Translations under genes and position numbers: made by a program
Source of the DNA: Streptomyces showdoensis
GTDB taxonomy: Bacteria; Actinomycetota; Actinomycetes; Streptomycetales; Streptomycetaceae
Assembly (NCBI RefSeq): GCF_039535475.1
Contig: NZ_BAAAXG010000026.1
Location: 1,984,001 to 2,048,000 of the forward strand
Direction: 5' to 3'
DNA length: 64,000 nucleotides
Notes under the pieces: model-generated
The model's input: only the letters and a program-made list of their open reading frames with translations
What the model was told of the DNA's origin: nothing
Databases searched by the model: none
Shown: positions 7,306-15,567 of the stretch, in pieces
Numbering within the stretch: position 1 is the stretch's first letter
How the letters are laid out: each line of letters starts with the position of its first letter

Positions 7306-9956
7306 GCGGCTCCCCTGGGCGCGGCGGCGTCGTCCCGCTGCTGGCCGGGCGGTCGCTGCGCGTGCACCGCCGGGCCTGGGCGGCGGTCTTCGCCGCCGTC
7401 GCGCTGGTCTCCCTGCTGCTCGGCGCCCTCGCCCTGACCGCCGGTTGGCTCGGCCTCGGGCACGCGCGGGTGGAGCGGTACGCGGCGGCCGGGGTGGTCG
7501 TCGCGGGCGACCAGGAGGTCCGCTGGACCGCCCGGCCCTGGGGCGGCGAGCCCGTCACCGCCACGGCCCCGCTGACCGAACGGGTCAGGGTGCCGGCCGC
7601 GGCGGCGGAGCTGCTGCGGGGCGTGGCCGGGGTGCGGGCGGTGGTGCCGGACGACGGCTTCTCCGTACGGGACGCCGGGTCGTCCGTGGCGGATGCCGGG
7701 TCGTCCGTGCGGGACGCCGGGTCGTCCGTGCCGGACCCCGCGCCGTCCGTGGCGGACGCCGGGTCGTCCGTACAGGAACCCGCGCTGTCCGTGGCGGATG
7801 CCGGGTCGTCCGTACGGGACGCCGGTGGCGTACGGGGTCCCCACGGCGTACGGGAGTACCCCGGGCGCTCCTGGGAGGCGGCGGCTCGGCTCGGCGGGTA
7901 CGGGCTCACCGCCGGGCGGGCGCCCGGGACGGCGGGGGAGGTGGTGGCCGGGGCGGGGCTCGGCGCGCGGATCGGGCGGCAGGTCGCCGGGTACCGGGTG
8001 GTCGGGCTCGCCGACGGGCCCGCCGCGCTGTACTTCGGCGCGGCCGAGGCGCGACGGCTCGCCGGACACCTCGGCCGCCACGACGCGATCGGGGTGCTGG
8101 GCGAGCCCGGGGTTCCCGTCGCCACGCTCCACGCGCGGGTGCGGCAGGCCCTCGACGCGGGCGGCGCGGGGGAGTTGCGGGCCTTCACCGGGAACGGCCG
8201 GGGCGAGGTCGAGGACCTGAAGGCCCTGCCCGCGCGGGACGGACTGCTCCAGCTCCTCGCCGCCGTGGCCGGGACGGTCGTCCTGGTCGCCGTCCTCGTC
8301 CTGGGCTCGCTCGTCGCCCAGGCCCTCCAGCAGCGTTCCGGGGAGCGGGAGTTGCTGGAGTCGGTCGGCGCCTCGCCCCGGCAGGTGCGGGCCTCCGCCG
8401 GGCGCGAGGTGACCCGGGTGGCGGCTGCGGCGGCGGTCCTGGGCGCCCTCGGGGCCGTCCCGGCCTTCCTGGCGCTGCGGGCCGCCCTGCGGGACCGGGG
8501 CCTGCTGCCCCCGTCGCTCGAACTTCCCGTCCCGCCGTGGCTGTTCGCCGCCGTGCTGCTGACCGTCGGTCTGACCGTGGGGCTCGCGCGGGGCGTGGTC
8601 GTGTGTGCGGTGGCGCGGCGGGGAGGGCCGGGTGCCGCGCGGCGGTCCGGCGGTGCGCGGCGGGTGTCCGGCGTCGTCCTGCTCGTCGCCGGGGCGGGGT
8701 CCGCCGGGGCCGCCACGCTCCAGGCGGGGGAGGCCGCCGGGGTGGCGGCGGGGGCGGCGACCGTGACGCTCGTGGCCGGGTGCGCGCTGCTCGGTCCGTG
8801 GCTCGCGGCGGCGGCCATGCGGGTGGCGGGGCCGGTGCTGTGCCGGTTCGGCGGGGCGCCGGGGCGGCTCGTGGCGGCCGGGGCGGCGGCGCACTCGCGC
8901 CGGCTCGGGGCCGCGCTGGTCCCCGCCGCCCTGGTCACCGCCTTCGCGACCGTGCAGCTCGCGGCGGGCGCCACGGTGGAGCGGGCCGCGGCGGCGCAGG
9001 CGCGGGCGGCGACGGTGGCGGAGTACGCGATCGGCGGGGGCGGTGGGGCGGGTGCCGCGGACGGTGACCCCGCCGTGCCCGCCGTGGCCGCCGTGCCCGC
9101 TGTGACCGCCGTGCCCGACGCGGCCGAGGTCCGGCGGCTGCCCGGGGTGACGGCCGCGACCGGCGTGCTGCGGTCCAGCGTGGTGCTGGCCCGCACCGAG
9201 GCGGGTTCGCCCCGGCTCGACCGGCTGCCCGTGCTGGGCGTGGACGCCGAGGGGCTGGCCGGGACGCTCGATCCGGGCGTCGTCGCCGGGGACCTCGCGG
9301 GGCTCGCCCGGCCCGGCACGGTGGCCGTCGGCGCGGACCGGGCCGACTCCCTGGACGTGGCGCCCGGTTCGCGGGTGGAGCTGCGCTTCGGCGACGGGGC
9401 GCTGCGGCGGCTGACGGTGGTCGCGGTCTACGAACGGTCCCTCGCACTGGGTGAGTTCCTGCTGCCCCGCGCCGAACTGGCCGCGCACATGAGCGATCCG
9501 CGCCCCGCGCGGGTCCTCCTGGCGGGTCCGGGAGCCGCCGCCGTCGCCGGGGCCGAGGCCGGTCCGGAGCCCGAGCGGGTGGTCCCCGACGGGGCCGGGG
9601 CGAACGGCCTGGTGTCGGGGGTCGTCGTCGCCGCGATCGGCGCGCTCACGGTGCTCTCGGTGCTGAGCACCCTGGCCCTGGTCGGTGCCGGCCGCCGGGG
9701 CGAACTCGCGCTCCTGCACCGGGTCGGCGCCTCGCGCCGCCAGCTGCGCCGGATGCTCCGGCTGGAGGCGGCGTTCCTGGCCGGGACCGGGCTGCTGCTC
9801 GGCGGGGTCGTCGCGGTGCTGCCGCTGGCGGCGTTCGCCCGGGCGCTGACCGGCGGCCTGCCGTACCTGCCGCCGGGTCAGGCCGCGCTGATCGCGGGGA
9901 CGGTGCTCCTCACGACGTACCTGGGGACGGTGGTCCTCACGCCGCTCAGGCGTTGA
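7302..9956 (+). CDS. FtsX-family ABC permease with an internal 7-residue repeat
   Basis: 884-aa permease, partner of the preceding ATPase. It starts at ATG 7302, overlapping the ATPase stop. An N-terminal transmembrane helix (about residues 24-48) is followed by a long extracytoplasmic region, then a first FtsX block (helices about 320-470), a second extracytoplasmic stretch and a final FtsX block at the C-terminus. The first extracytoplasmic region holds eight tandem copies of a heptad of the type SV-x-D-A-G-S (positions 7662-7829), not a normal part of the family. The 3' end overlaps the convergent response regulator gene by 11 bases. Confidence 0.92.
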   Translation: MSGSPGRGGVVPLLAGRSLRVHRRAWAAVFAAVALVSLLLGALALTAGWLGLGHARVERYAAAGVVVAGDQEVRWTARPWGGEPVTATAPLTERVRVPAAAAELLRGVAGVRAVVPDDGFSVRDAGSSVADAGSSVRDAGSSVPDPAPSVADAGSSVQEPALSVADAGSSVRDAGGVRGPHGVREYPGRSWEAAARLGGYGLTAGRAPGTAGEVVAGAGLGARIGRQVAGYRVVGLADGPAALYFGAAEARRLAGHLGRHDAIGVLGEPGVPVATLHARVRQALDAGGAGELRAFTGNGRGEVEDLKALPARDGLLQLLAAVAGTVVLVAVLVLGSLVAQALQQRSGERELLESVGASPRQVRASAGREVTRVAAAAAVLGALGAVPAFLALRAALRDRGLLPPSLELPVPPWLFAAVLLTVGLTVGLARGVVVCAVARRGGPGAARRSGGARRVSGVVLLVAGAGSAGAATLQAGEAAGVAAGAATVTLVAGCALLGPWLAAAAMRVAGPVLCRFGGAPGRLVAAGAAAHSRRLGAALVPAALVTAFATVQLAAGATVERAAAAQARAATVAEYAIGGGGGAGAADGDPAVPAVAAVPAVTAVPDAAEVRRLPGVTAATGVLRSSVVLARTEAGSPRLDRLPVLGVDAEGLAGTLDPGVVAGDLAGLARPGTVAVGADRADSLDVAPGSRVELRFGDGALRRLTVVAVYERSLALGEFLLPRAELAAHMSDPRPARVLLAGPGAAAVAGAEAGPEPERVVPDGAGANGLVSGVVVAAIGALTVLSVLSTLALVGAGRRGELALLHRVGASRRQLRRMLRLEAAFLAGTGLLLGGVVAVLPLAAFARALTGGLPYLPPGQAALIAGTVLLTTYLGTVVLTPLRR
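7662..7829 (+). repeat. In-frame 21-bp minisatellite (8 copies) inside the permease
   Basis: Eight consecutive 21-bp units encode SVRDAGS, SVADAGS, SVRDAGS, SVPDPAP, SVADAGS, SVQEPAL, SVADAGS and SVRDAGG. The unit length is a multiple of three, so copy-number change would keep the frame. Confidence 0.9.
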
Positions 9957-10587
9957 GGTAGGCCAGGACCGCGAGGACCCGGCGGTGGCCGCTGTCGCTG
10001 GGGGGCAGGGCCAGCTTGGCGAAGACGTTGCCGACGTGTTTGTGGACGGCCCGCTCGGTGACCACCATCGAGCGGGCGATCGTCGCGTTGTCGTGGCCCT
10101 GGGCCATCAGCTCCAGGCACTCGCGCTCACGCGGGGTCAGCGAGTCCAGCGGGTCGTCGCGGCGCCGGGCCATCAGTTCGGTGACGACCTCGGGGTCGAG
10201 GGCCGTCCCGCCGGCGGCCACCCGGTCCAGCGCGTCCAGGAACTCGTCCACCCGGCCCACCCGGTCCTTCAGCAGGTAGCCGACGCCCCGGGCGCCGCCG
10301 CCGAGGAGCTCGGCTGCGTAGGTCTCCTCCACGTACTGCGACAGCACGAGGACCGGCAGGTCCGGGAGTTCGGCGCGGGCGGCGAGCGCCGCGCGCAGGC
10401 CCTCGTCGCGGAAGCCGGGCGGCAGCCGGACGTCGAGGACGGCCACGTCGGGCCGCTGCTCCAGGAGCAGCGGGAGGATCTCGGGGCCGGTCGCCGCCAC
10501 CCCCGCCACCTCGTGTCCGGCCGAGGTCAGCAGCAGGACGAGCCCCTCCCGCAGGAGGGCGTTGTCCTCGGCTATCACCACACGCAC
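9946..10587 (-). CDS. NarL/LuxR-family response regulator
   Basis: 213-aa regulator. The receiver domain has acidic residues Glu7-Asp8 and the phosphoacceptor Asp52 in VAVLDVRLPP, with Lys in YLLKDRV. The C-terminal LuxR helix-turn-helix reads LTPRERECLELMAQG through ATIARSMVVTERAVHKHVGNVFAKL. Its start lies within the 3' end of the histidine kinase gene (13-base overlap), so the pair is one operon. Probable targets are the two copies of the 18-bp dyad at 6477 and 12009, meaning it would control the facing ABC exporter and itself. Confidence 0.95.
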   Translation of the reverse strand: MRVVIAEDNALLREGLVLLLTSAGHEVAGVAATGPEILPLLLEQRPDVAVLDVRLPPGFRDEGLRAALAARAELPDLPVLVLSQYVEETYAAELLGGGARGVGYLLKDRVGRVDEFLDALDRVAAGGTALDPEVVTELMARRRDDPLDSLTPRERECLELMAQGHDNATIARSMVVTERAVHKHVGNVFAKLALPPSDSGHRRVLAVLAYLNA

Positions 10588-11975
10588 GGCAGCTCCACTT
10601 CGATCACGGTCGGGCCCCCGACGGGGCTGGTCAGGCGTACGGTCCCGTCGAGCGCGGCGACCCGGCGGCGCAGTCCGAGCAGCCCGGAGCCGGCGCCCTC
10701 GGCCGCCTCGGCGCCGCCGCGGCCCTCGTCCCGTACGGCGGCGCGCAGTCCGGTGGGGGTGCGGGCGAGCAGGACGGAGGCGTGGGTGGCGCCGCTGTGC
10801 TTGGCGGCGTTGGTGAGGGCCTCGGCGACGGCGAAGTAGGCGGCGGCCTCGACGGCGGCGGGGGCGCGGGGGGCGGCGCCGGGGGGCCCGGCCGGTCCGC
10901 GGCGGGTTCCTTCGGGCGCGCGGTGGGTCCCCTCGGGCGCGAGGTGGGTTCCTTCGGATCCGCGGCGAGGCCTTTCGGATCCGCGGCGCGGCCTATCGGA
11001 ACCGCGGAGGGTCCCTTCGAGTGGGCAGTGGGTCCCCTCCGGTGCGCCGGAGGCGACTTCCGGTTCCGGTCCGCCGGCGGTCCGCGCCGGTACGTCGGCC
11101 GTTCCCTCCAGCGCCTCGGTCGTCACCGTCACCTCCAGGCCGCTGCTCGCCGCGAGGGCGCGGACCGCTCCGGTCAGGCCGCGGTCGGTCAGGATCGGCG
11201 GGTGGATGCCCCGCACCACGTGCCGCAGTTCTGCCAGTGCCTCCTCGGCCTGGTCCTGGGCGTCGTCGAGGAGCTTGAGGGCGGTCGCCGGGTCGGAGGC
11301 GTAGGCCCGGCGGGCGAGCCCGATGCGCATGGAGAGCGCGACGAGCCGGGCCTGGGCGCCGTCGTGCAGGTCGCGTTCGATGCGGCGCAGTTCGGCGCCG
11401 TGGGCGGCGACCGCGCCCGCCCGGGTCGCGGTGAGCTGCTCGATACGGGCGGCCAGCGCGGCGTCCCGGGCGGCGGAGGGGCCGGGGGTGAGCAGGGTCC
11501 GCGACCAGTCGGCCTCCCGGTCGGCGAGCCGGCCGATCAGCGGCAGCAGGACCGGTCGGCGGCCCGCGAGGCCGGCCCATACGCCGTCGACGAGCAGGGC
11601 CGGGGCCCACAGCACCATCGCGCCGTACAGCAGGACCATGCCGTAGACGAGCTGCGCCGCCAGCCAGCGCAGGTCCGCGAAGGTGGACGGGTCGGCGACG
11701 GCCGTGCGCACCCGCTCCGGGAGGGGACCTTCGAGCGGCAGGTACGCCTCCGGGACCGGCGCCCCGGAACGTGCGGCGGTACGGCGGCGCTCCCAGCCGG
11801 CGAGGCGGCGCAGCAGCAGCACGCTCTCGGGCAGGACGCCGGCGCCGATGACGGTGAGGGTGAGGAACCCGGTGAAGAGGACGACGCCGATCATCAGGTA
11901 GCAGAGGAGGGAGACGGCCGCCCCCAGGAGGAGGTGCAGCGTCGCCCTCCCCGCCTCCTTGATCGACTCGCGCAT
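10575..11975 (-). CDS. Sensor histidine kinase (HisKA_3 type) with a repetitive insertion
   Basis: 466-aa membrane sensor kinase. It has N-terminal hydrophobic helices with a sensor-type segment (DREADWSRTLLTPGPSA), then the HisKA_3 box RIERDLHDGAQARLVALS with phosphoacceptor His204, and a C-terminal HATPase domain (FAVAEALTNAAKHSG, GSGLLGLRRR). Between the dimerisation and ATPase parts it carries about 60 low-complexity residues built from PEGTH/PEGTRRG-like units, not expected in the family. ATG at 11975 is six bases from a TAGCCT box, so it is probably leaderless. It forms an operon with the response regulator gene. Confidence 0.94.
   Translation of the reverse strand: MRESIKEAGRATLHLLLGAAVSLLCYLMIGVVLFTGFLTLTVIGAGVLPESVLLLRRLAGWERRRTAARSGAPVPEAYLPLEGPLPERVRTAVADPSTFADLRWLAAQLVYGMVLLYGAMVLWAPALLVDGVWAGLAGRRPVLLPLIGRLADREADWSRTLLTPGPSAARDAALAARIEQLTATRAGAVAAHGAELRRIERDLHDGAQARLVALSMRIGLARRAYASDPATALKLLDDAQDQAEEALAELRHVVRGIHPPILTDRGLTGAVRALAASSGLEVTVTTEALEGTADVPARTAGGPEPEVASGAPEGTHCPLEGTLRGSDRPRRGSERPRRGSEGTHLAPEGTHRAPEGTRRGPAGPPGAAPRAPAAVEAAAYFAVAEALTNAAKHSGATHASVLLARTPTGLRAAVRDEGRGGAEAAEGAGSGLLGLRRRVAALDGTVRLTSPVGGPTVIEVELPCVW
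10890..11050 (-). repeat. Degenerate in-frame repeats in the histidine kinase gene
   Basis: Imperfect units based on GGTTCCTTCGG / GGTCCCCTCGG recur and encode EGTHxAPEGTRRG-like peptides and GSERPRRGSE segments. They interrupt the kinase between its dimerisation and ATPase regions without breaking the frame. Confidence 0.7.
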
Positions 11976-11981
11976 GCGTCC

Positions 11982-11987
11982 AGGCTA
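11982..11987 (-). promoter_or_regulatory. Predicted leaderless -10 box for the histidine kinase operon
   Basis: TAGCCT (minus strand) ends six bases before the ATG at 11975. The 18-bp dyad at 12009-12026 would overlap the -35 region, so the regulator could act directly at this promoter. Confidence 0.5.
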
Positions 11988-12008
11988 GGCGACCGGCCGG
12001 AACGGCAC

Positions 12009-12026
12009 GGTGGAGCGGGCTACACC
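12009..12026 (-). promoter_or_regulatory. Dyad operator upstream of the two-component genes (copy 2)
   Basis: On the minus strand this reads GGTGTAGCCCGCTCCACC, identical over 18 bases to the site at 6477-6494. Its centre is 42.5 bp from the kinase start codon. Supports autoregulation. Confidence 0.6.
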
Positions 12027-12130
12027 ATCGGTCCGGGGGCGGGCACGGCTGTGCGGGCGGGCGGGAACGGGGAGCATCGGAGACGTACCGGGGGAGGAGC
12101 GACCGGCTCCCCGCGGACTCCCTTTCACTC

Positions 12131-12195
12131 GCCCTCTCCCTCTCCCTCTCCCTCTTCATTTCTCCCTTCATTTCTCCCTTCATTTCTCCCTTCCC
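12131..12195 (+). repeat. Pyrimidine tract made of 6-bp then 12-bp repeats
   Basis: About four CCCTCT units are followed by about three TTCATTTCTCCC units, giving an almost pure C/T strand of about 60 bases just before the Shine-Dalgarno (GGAGG at 12196) of the small gene at 12207. Confidence 0.85.
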
Positions 12196-12206
12196 GGAGG
12201 TTCTCC

Positions 12207-12392
12207 ATGCGCATGCGCTCCCTGCTCTGGCTCCTGCTCGCCGTCGGTGTCGTCGCCAACGTCTTCGTCACCACCTTCTCGGGCTACTCCGGCGTCACCC
12301 AGGCCCTCGCCAGCGCCGGGACGGGCGCCGTCTTCATCGGCTCGGGCATCGGCCTGTGGCTGACCCGCCCGCGGTCCGAGGGCGGGGCGTAG
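12207..12392 (+). CDS. Small membrane protein (61 aa)
   Basis: Short protein starting at ATG 12207, seven bases after a clear GGAGG. It has two hydrophobic segments, LLWLLLAVGVVANVFVTTF and a later AGTGAVFIGSGIGLWLTR, with a short charged tail. It resembles the small two-helix proteins often found near Streptomyces sensor kinases. I do not recognise a named family. It is divergent from the histidine kinase gene and could share its control region. Its function is unknown. Confidence 0.75.
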   Translation: MRMRSLLWLLLAVGVVANVFVTTFSGYSGVTQALASAGTGAVFIGSGIGLWLTRPRSEGGA

Positions 12393-12516
12393 GGCGAAGG
12401 CCTGGCGTGGGGCGTGGGGCGTGGGGCGTGGGCCGGGCCGGCGGCGCCCGGCGACCGGCCGGGCTGTCGGTGCCGTGCCCCACAATGGGAGGCGTACCTG
12501 AGGAGGGGCTGCAGAC

Positions 12517-13719
12517 ATGGCCGTATGGGACGACCTGGTGGGACAGGCGCGCGTGGAGGAGCAGCTCGCGGCCGCCGCGCGGGACGCCGACGCGCTCGTG
12601 ACCGCCCAGGCCGCCGGCGAGCCCGCTCCCGAGGCGTCGAAGATGACGCACGCCTGGCTGTTCACGGGCCCGCCGGGAGCCGGCCGGGACACCGCGGCCC
12701 GGGCGTTCGCGGCGGCGCTGCAGTGCGTGAGCCCGGACCGGGCCCTGGGCGGCGCGCCCGGCTGCGGCTTCTGCGACGGCTGTCACACGGCGCTGATCGG
12801 CACCCACGCCGATGTCGAGGTGGTCCGCACGGACCTGCTCTCCATCGGTGTGAAGGAGACCCGTGACCTGGTCCGGCGCGCCCAGCTGTCGCCGGCCGGC
12901 CGGCGCTGGCAGGTCATCGTGCTGGAGGACGCCGACCGCCTGACCGAGGGCGCGGCGAACGTGCTCCTGAAGGCGGTGGAGGAGCCCGCGCCCCGCACGG
13001 TCTGGCTGCTGTGCGCGCCCTCCCTGGAGGACGTGCTGCCCACGATCCGCTCCCGCTGCCGGCACCTGACGCTGAGCACCCCGTCGGTGGAGGCGGTCGC
13101 CGACCTGCTGATCCGCCGGGACGGCATCGCGCCGGAGGTGGCGCAGGCCGCGGCCCGGGCCACCCAGGGGCACATCGACCGGGCCCGGCGGCTCGCCACC
13201 GACGAGCGGGCCCGGGCCCGCCGCGCGGTGGTGCTGAAGCTGCCGCTGCGGGTGGGGGACGTCGGCGGCGGGCTGCGCGCGGCCCAGGAGCTGGTCGACG
13301 CGGCGGCGGAGGACGCGAAGCAGGTCGCGGAGGAGGTCGACGTCAAGGAGACCGAGGAGCTGAAGGCGGCCCTGGGCGCGGCGCAGGGCGGGCGGATGCC
13401 GCGGGGCACTGCGGGCGCGATGAAGGAGCTGGAGGACCGGCAGAAGCGGCGGCGGACGAGGACGCAGCGGGACAGCCTGGACCTCGCGCTCACCGACCTG
13501 ACCGGTTTCTACCGCGACGTGCTGGCCGTGCAGCTGCGCGCGGCGAGCCCCCTCGCCAACGAGGACGTGCGGGACGCGCTGGAGACGATCGCCCGCGACA
13601 CGACCCCGGAGCGCACCCTGCGCCGGATCGAGGCCGTGCTCGCCTGCCGCGAGGCCCTCGACCGGAACGTGGCGCCGCTGCTGGCGGTGGAGGCGATGAC
13701 GATGGCGCTGCGCGACTGA
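12517..13719 (+). CDS. holB: DNA polymerase III delta' subunit
   Basis: 400-aa clamp-loader subunit of the replicative polymerase. It begins MAVWDDLVGQARVEEQL, the usual actinomycete DnaX/HolB start. It has an AAA+ fold with a degenerate P-loop (GPPGAGRDT, Arg in place of Lys), a cysteine cluster with CGFCDGC typical of the zinc module, and VIVLEDADRLTEGAANVLLKAVEEP (Walker B region/sensor). The SRCRH segment follows (RSRCRHLTL). ATG at 12517 has AGGAGGGG upstream. The position beside topA and tmk is a conserved Streptomyces arrangement. Confidence 0.96.
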   Translation: MAVWDDLVGQARVEEQLAAAARDADALVTAQAAGEPAPEASKMTHAWLFTGPPGAGRDTAARAFAAALQCVSPDRALGGAPGCGFCDGCHTALIGTHADVEVVRTDLLSIGVKETRDLVRRAQLSPAGRRWQVIVLEDADRLTEGAANVLLKAVEEPAPRTVWLLCAPSLEDVLPTIRSRCRHLTLSTPSVEAVADLLIRRDGIAPEVAQAAARATQGHIDRARRLATDERARARRAVVLKLPLRVGDVGGGLRAAQELVDAAAEDAKQVAEEVDVKETEELKAALGAAQGGRMPRGTAGAMKELEDRQKRRRTRTQRDSLDLALTDLTGFYRDVLAVQLRAASPLANEDVRDALETIARDTTPERTLRRIEAVLACREALDRNVAPLLAVEAMTMALRD

Positions 13720-13771
13720 GGGCGGGCGCCGCCGACACGACGGGATTGGACACGGAGCGTGCCGGTCCCGA

Positions 13772-13777
13772 TACGCT
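13772..13777 (+). promoter_or_regulatory. Predicted leaderless -10 box for the TAP-like hydrolase
   Basis: TACGCT lies six bases before the ATG at 13784 with no Shine-Dalgarno between them. A TTGGAC lies upstream at a rather long spacing. Confidence 0.4.
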
Positions 13778-13783
13778 CCGGGC

Positions 13784-15325
13784 ATGGATTCCAGGCGCCT
13801 GTTCCGTATCTCGGCCACGGCCCTCACGGCCGCCGGTCTGATCCTGTCCGGCTGCACGAGCGGCAGCGACGCCGCCGCGCCGTCCTCGTCCGGGTCCGCC
13901 GCCGCGGCGCCGGGGGCGGAGGCGCTGCGGAAGTACTACGGGCAGAAGGTGTCCTGGCGGCCCTGCGGGGTGGCGGACTTCCAGTGCGGCACCGTGCTGG
14001 TCCCGCTCGACTACGCGAGGCCCGGGGCGGGTGACGTGAAGCTGGCGGTCTCCCGGGTGAGGGCGTCCGGCCCCGGCAAGCGGCTGGGTTCGCTGCTGGT
14101 CAACCCGGGCGGCCCGGGCGGCTCGGCGGTCGGCTACCTCCAGGGGTACGCGGGCATCGGCTACCCGGCGCAGGTCCGGGCCCGGTACGACCTCGTGGGC
14201 GTCGATCCGCGGGGCGTGGCCCGCAGCGAGCCGGTCGAGTGCCTGACCGGCCCGCGGATGGACGCGTACACGCAGGTCGACCAGACCCCCGACGACGCGG
14301 CCGAGACGAGGGCACTGGCGGCGGCGTACCAGGAGTTCGCGGCGGCCTGCGAGAAGCGCTCGGGCCGGGTGCTGCCGTACGTGTCCACGGTGGCGGCGGC
14401 CCGCGACATGGACGTCGTGCGGGAGGTCCTCGGGGACCCGAGGCTGAACTACGTGGGGGCGTCGTACGGCACCTTCCTCGGCGCCACGTACGCGGAGCTG
14501 TTCCCGGACAAGGCGGGGCGGCTCGTGCTCGACGGGGCGATGGACCCGTCCCTGCCGGCGGCCGAGCTGAACCGCGACCAGACGGGCGGCTTCGAGACCG
14601 CGTTCAAGGCCTTCGCCGCGGACTGCGTGCGCACGCCGGACTGCCCGCTGGGCACGGAGTCCGTCCCGGCGGCCACCGCCGCGCTGCAGCGCTTCTTCCG
14701 GGAGGCGGACGCGAAGCCGGTGCCGACGGGGGAGAGCCGGCCGCTCGGCGAGTCGCTCGCGACGACGGGCGTGATCGCCGCGATGTACGACGAGGCGGCC
14801 TGGCCGCAGCTGCGGGAGGCGCTGACCCGGGCGATGGACGGCGAGGGCTCGGCGCTGCTCGGGCTGGCCGACAGCTACTACGAGCGGGGGGCGGACGGCT
14901 CGTACGCGAACCTGATGTCCGCGAACGCCGCCGTGAACTGCCTGGACCTCCCGCCCGCCTTCACCGGTCCGGCGGACGCCGAGAAGGCGGTGCCTTCCTT
15001 CGAGCAGGCCTCGCCGGTCTTCGGCCGCGGCCTCGCCTGGGCCGCCCTGAACTGCACCTACTGGCCCACCCCCGCCACCGGCCGCCCCCACCGCATCACC
15101 GCCGAGGGCGCACCCCCGATCGTCGTCGTCGGCACCACCCGCGACCCGGCCACCCCCTACAAGTGGGCCCGCTCCCTGGCCGCCCAGCTCTCCTCGGGCA
15201 CCCTCCTCACCTACGAGGGCGACGGCCACACCGCGTACGGCCGGGGCAGCGACTGCATCGACACGGCGATCAACACCTACCTCCTGGAAGGCCTCGCCCC
15301 GAAGGACGGAAAGCGCTGCTCATAG
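13784..15325 (+). CDS. Secreted alpha/beta hydrolase lipoprotein (tripeptidyl aminopeptidase family)
   Basis: 513-aa lipoprotein with a lipobox LSGC (lipidated Cys24), then an Ala/Ser linker. The catalytic domain looks like the SlpD/SlpE-TAP family of Streptomyces: oxyanion-side NPGGPGGSA, nucleophile elbow GASYG (Ser227), and C-terminal GDGHTAYG (His482). It also has conserved cysteines, including those near CLTGPR and AACEKRSG, and a family C-terminal domain (TRDPATPYKWA). It would act outside the cell, trimming tripeptides or related esters/amides from substrates. A tRNA gene follows. Confidence 0.93.
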   Translation: MDSRRLFRISATALTAAGLILSGCTSGSDAAAPSSSGSAAAAPGAEALRKYYGQKVSWRPCGVADFQCGTVLVPLDYARPGAGDVKLAVSRVRASGPGKRLGSLLVNPGGPGGSAVGYLQGYAGIGYPAQVRARYDLVGVDPRGVARSEPVECLTGPRMDAYTQVDQTPDDAAETRALAAAYQEFAAACEKRSGRVLPYVSTVAAARDMDVVREVLGDPRLNYVGASYGTFLGATYAELFPDKAGRLVLDGAMDPSLPAAELNRDQTGGFETAFKAFAADCVRTPDCPLGTESVPAATAALQRFFREADAKPVPTGESRPLGESLATTGVIAAMYDEAAWPQLREALTRAMDGEGSALLGLADSYYERGADGSYANLMSANAAVNCLDLPPAFTGPADAEKAVPSFEQASPVFGRGLAWAALNCTYWPTPATGRPHRITAEGAPPIVVVGTTRDPATPYKWARSLAAQLSSGTLLTYEGDGHTAYGRGSDCIDTAINTYLLEGLAPKDGKRCS

Positions 15326-15421
15326 CCCCCGCGGGGACCCGCCCCGGCCGTGGTCGGAGCACCTCCGGAAACTGTGTAGACTTGGCGACGCTGCTGCACC
15401 CACCATGGGAACGCACGGCAT

Positions 15422-15495
15422 GCCGCCTTAGCTCAGTTGGCCAGAGCAACGCACTCGTAATGCGTAGGTCTCGGGTTCGAATCCCGAAGGCGGCT
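15422..15495 (+). tRNA. tRNA-Thr(CGT)
   Basis: A 74-base cloverleaf folds cleanly. The acceptor stem is GCCGCCT/AGGCGGC, the D arm GCTC...GAGC, the anticodon stem ACGCA/TGCGT with loop CTCGTAA (anticodon CGT at 15456-15458), and the T arm TCGGG-TTCGAAT-CCCGA. CCA is not encoded. The anticodon reads ACG (Thr). Confidence 0.98.
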
Positions 15496-15500
15496 CAGAG

Positions 15501-15535
15501 AAACCCCAGGTCGGATCCTTCCGACCTGGGGTTTT
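15501..15535 (+). terminator. Terminator after tRNA-Thr
   Basis: AAACCCCAGGTCGGA pairs perfectly with TCCGACCTGGGGTTT around a short loop and ends in TTTTCTGTT. It also faces the convergent gene at 15568. Confidence 0.9.
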
Positions 15536-15567
15536 CTGTTGCCCGGGGGAGAGGTGGGTCTCCGGGG

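Noticed and set aside
10016..12300. Plus-strand open frames over the response regulator and histidine kinase genes
   Set aside because: The minus strand carries complete receiver, HTH, HisKA_3 and HATPase motifs; the plus frames are shadows.
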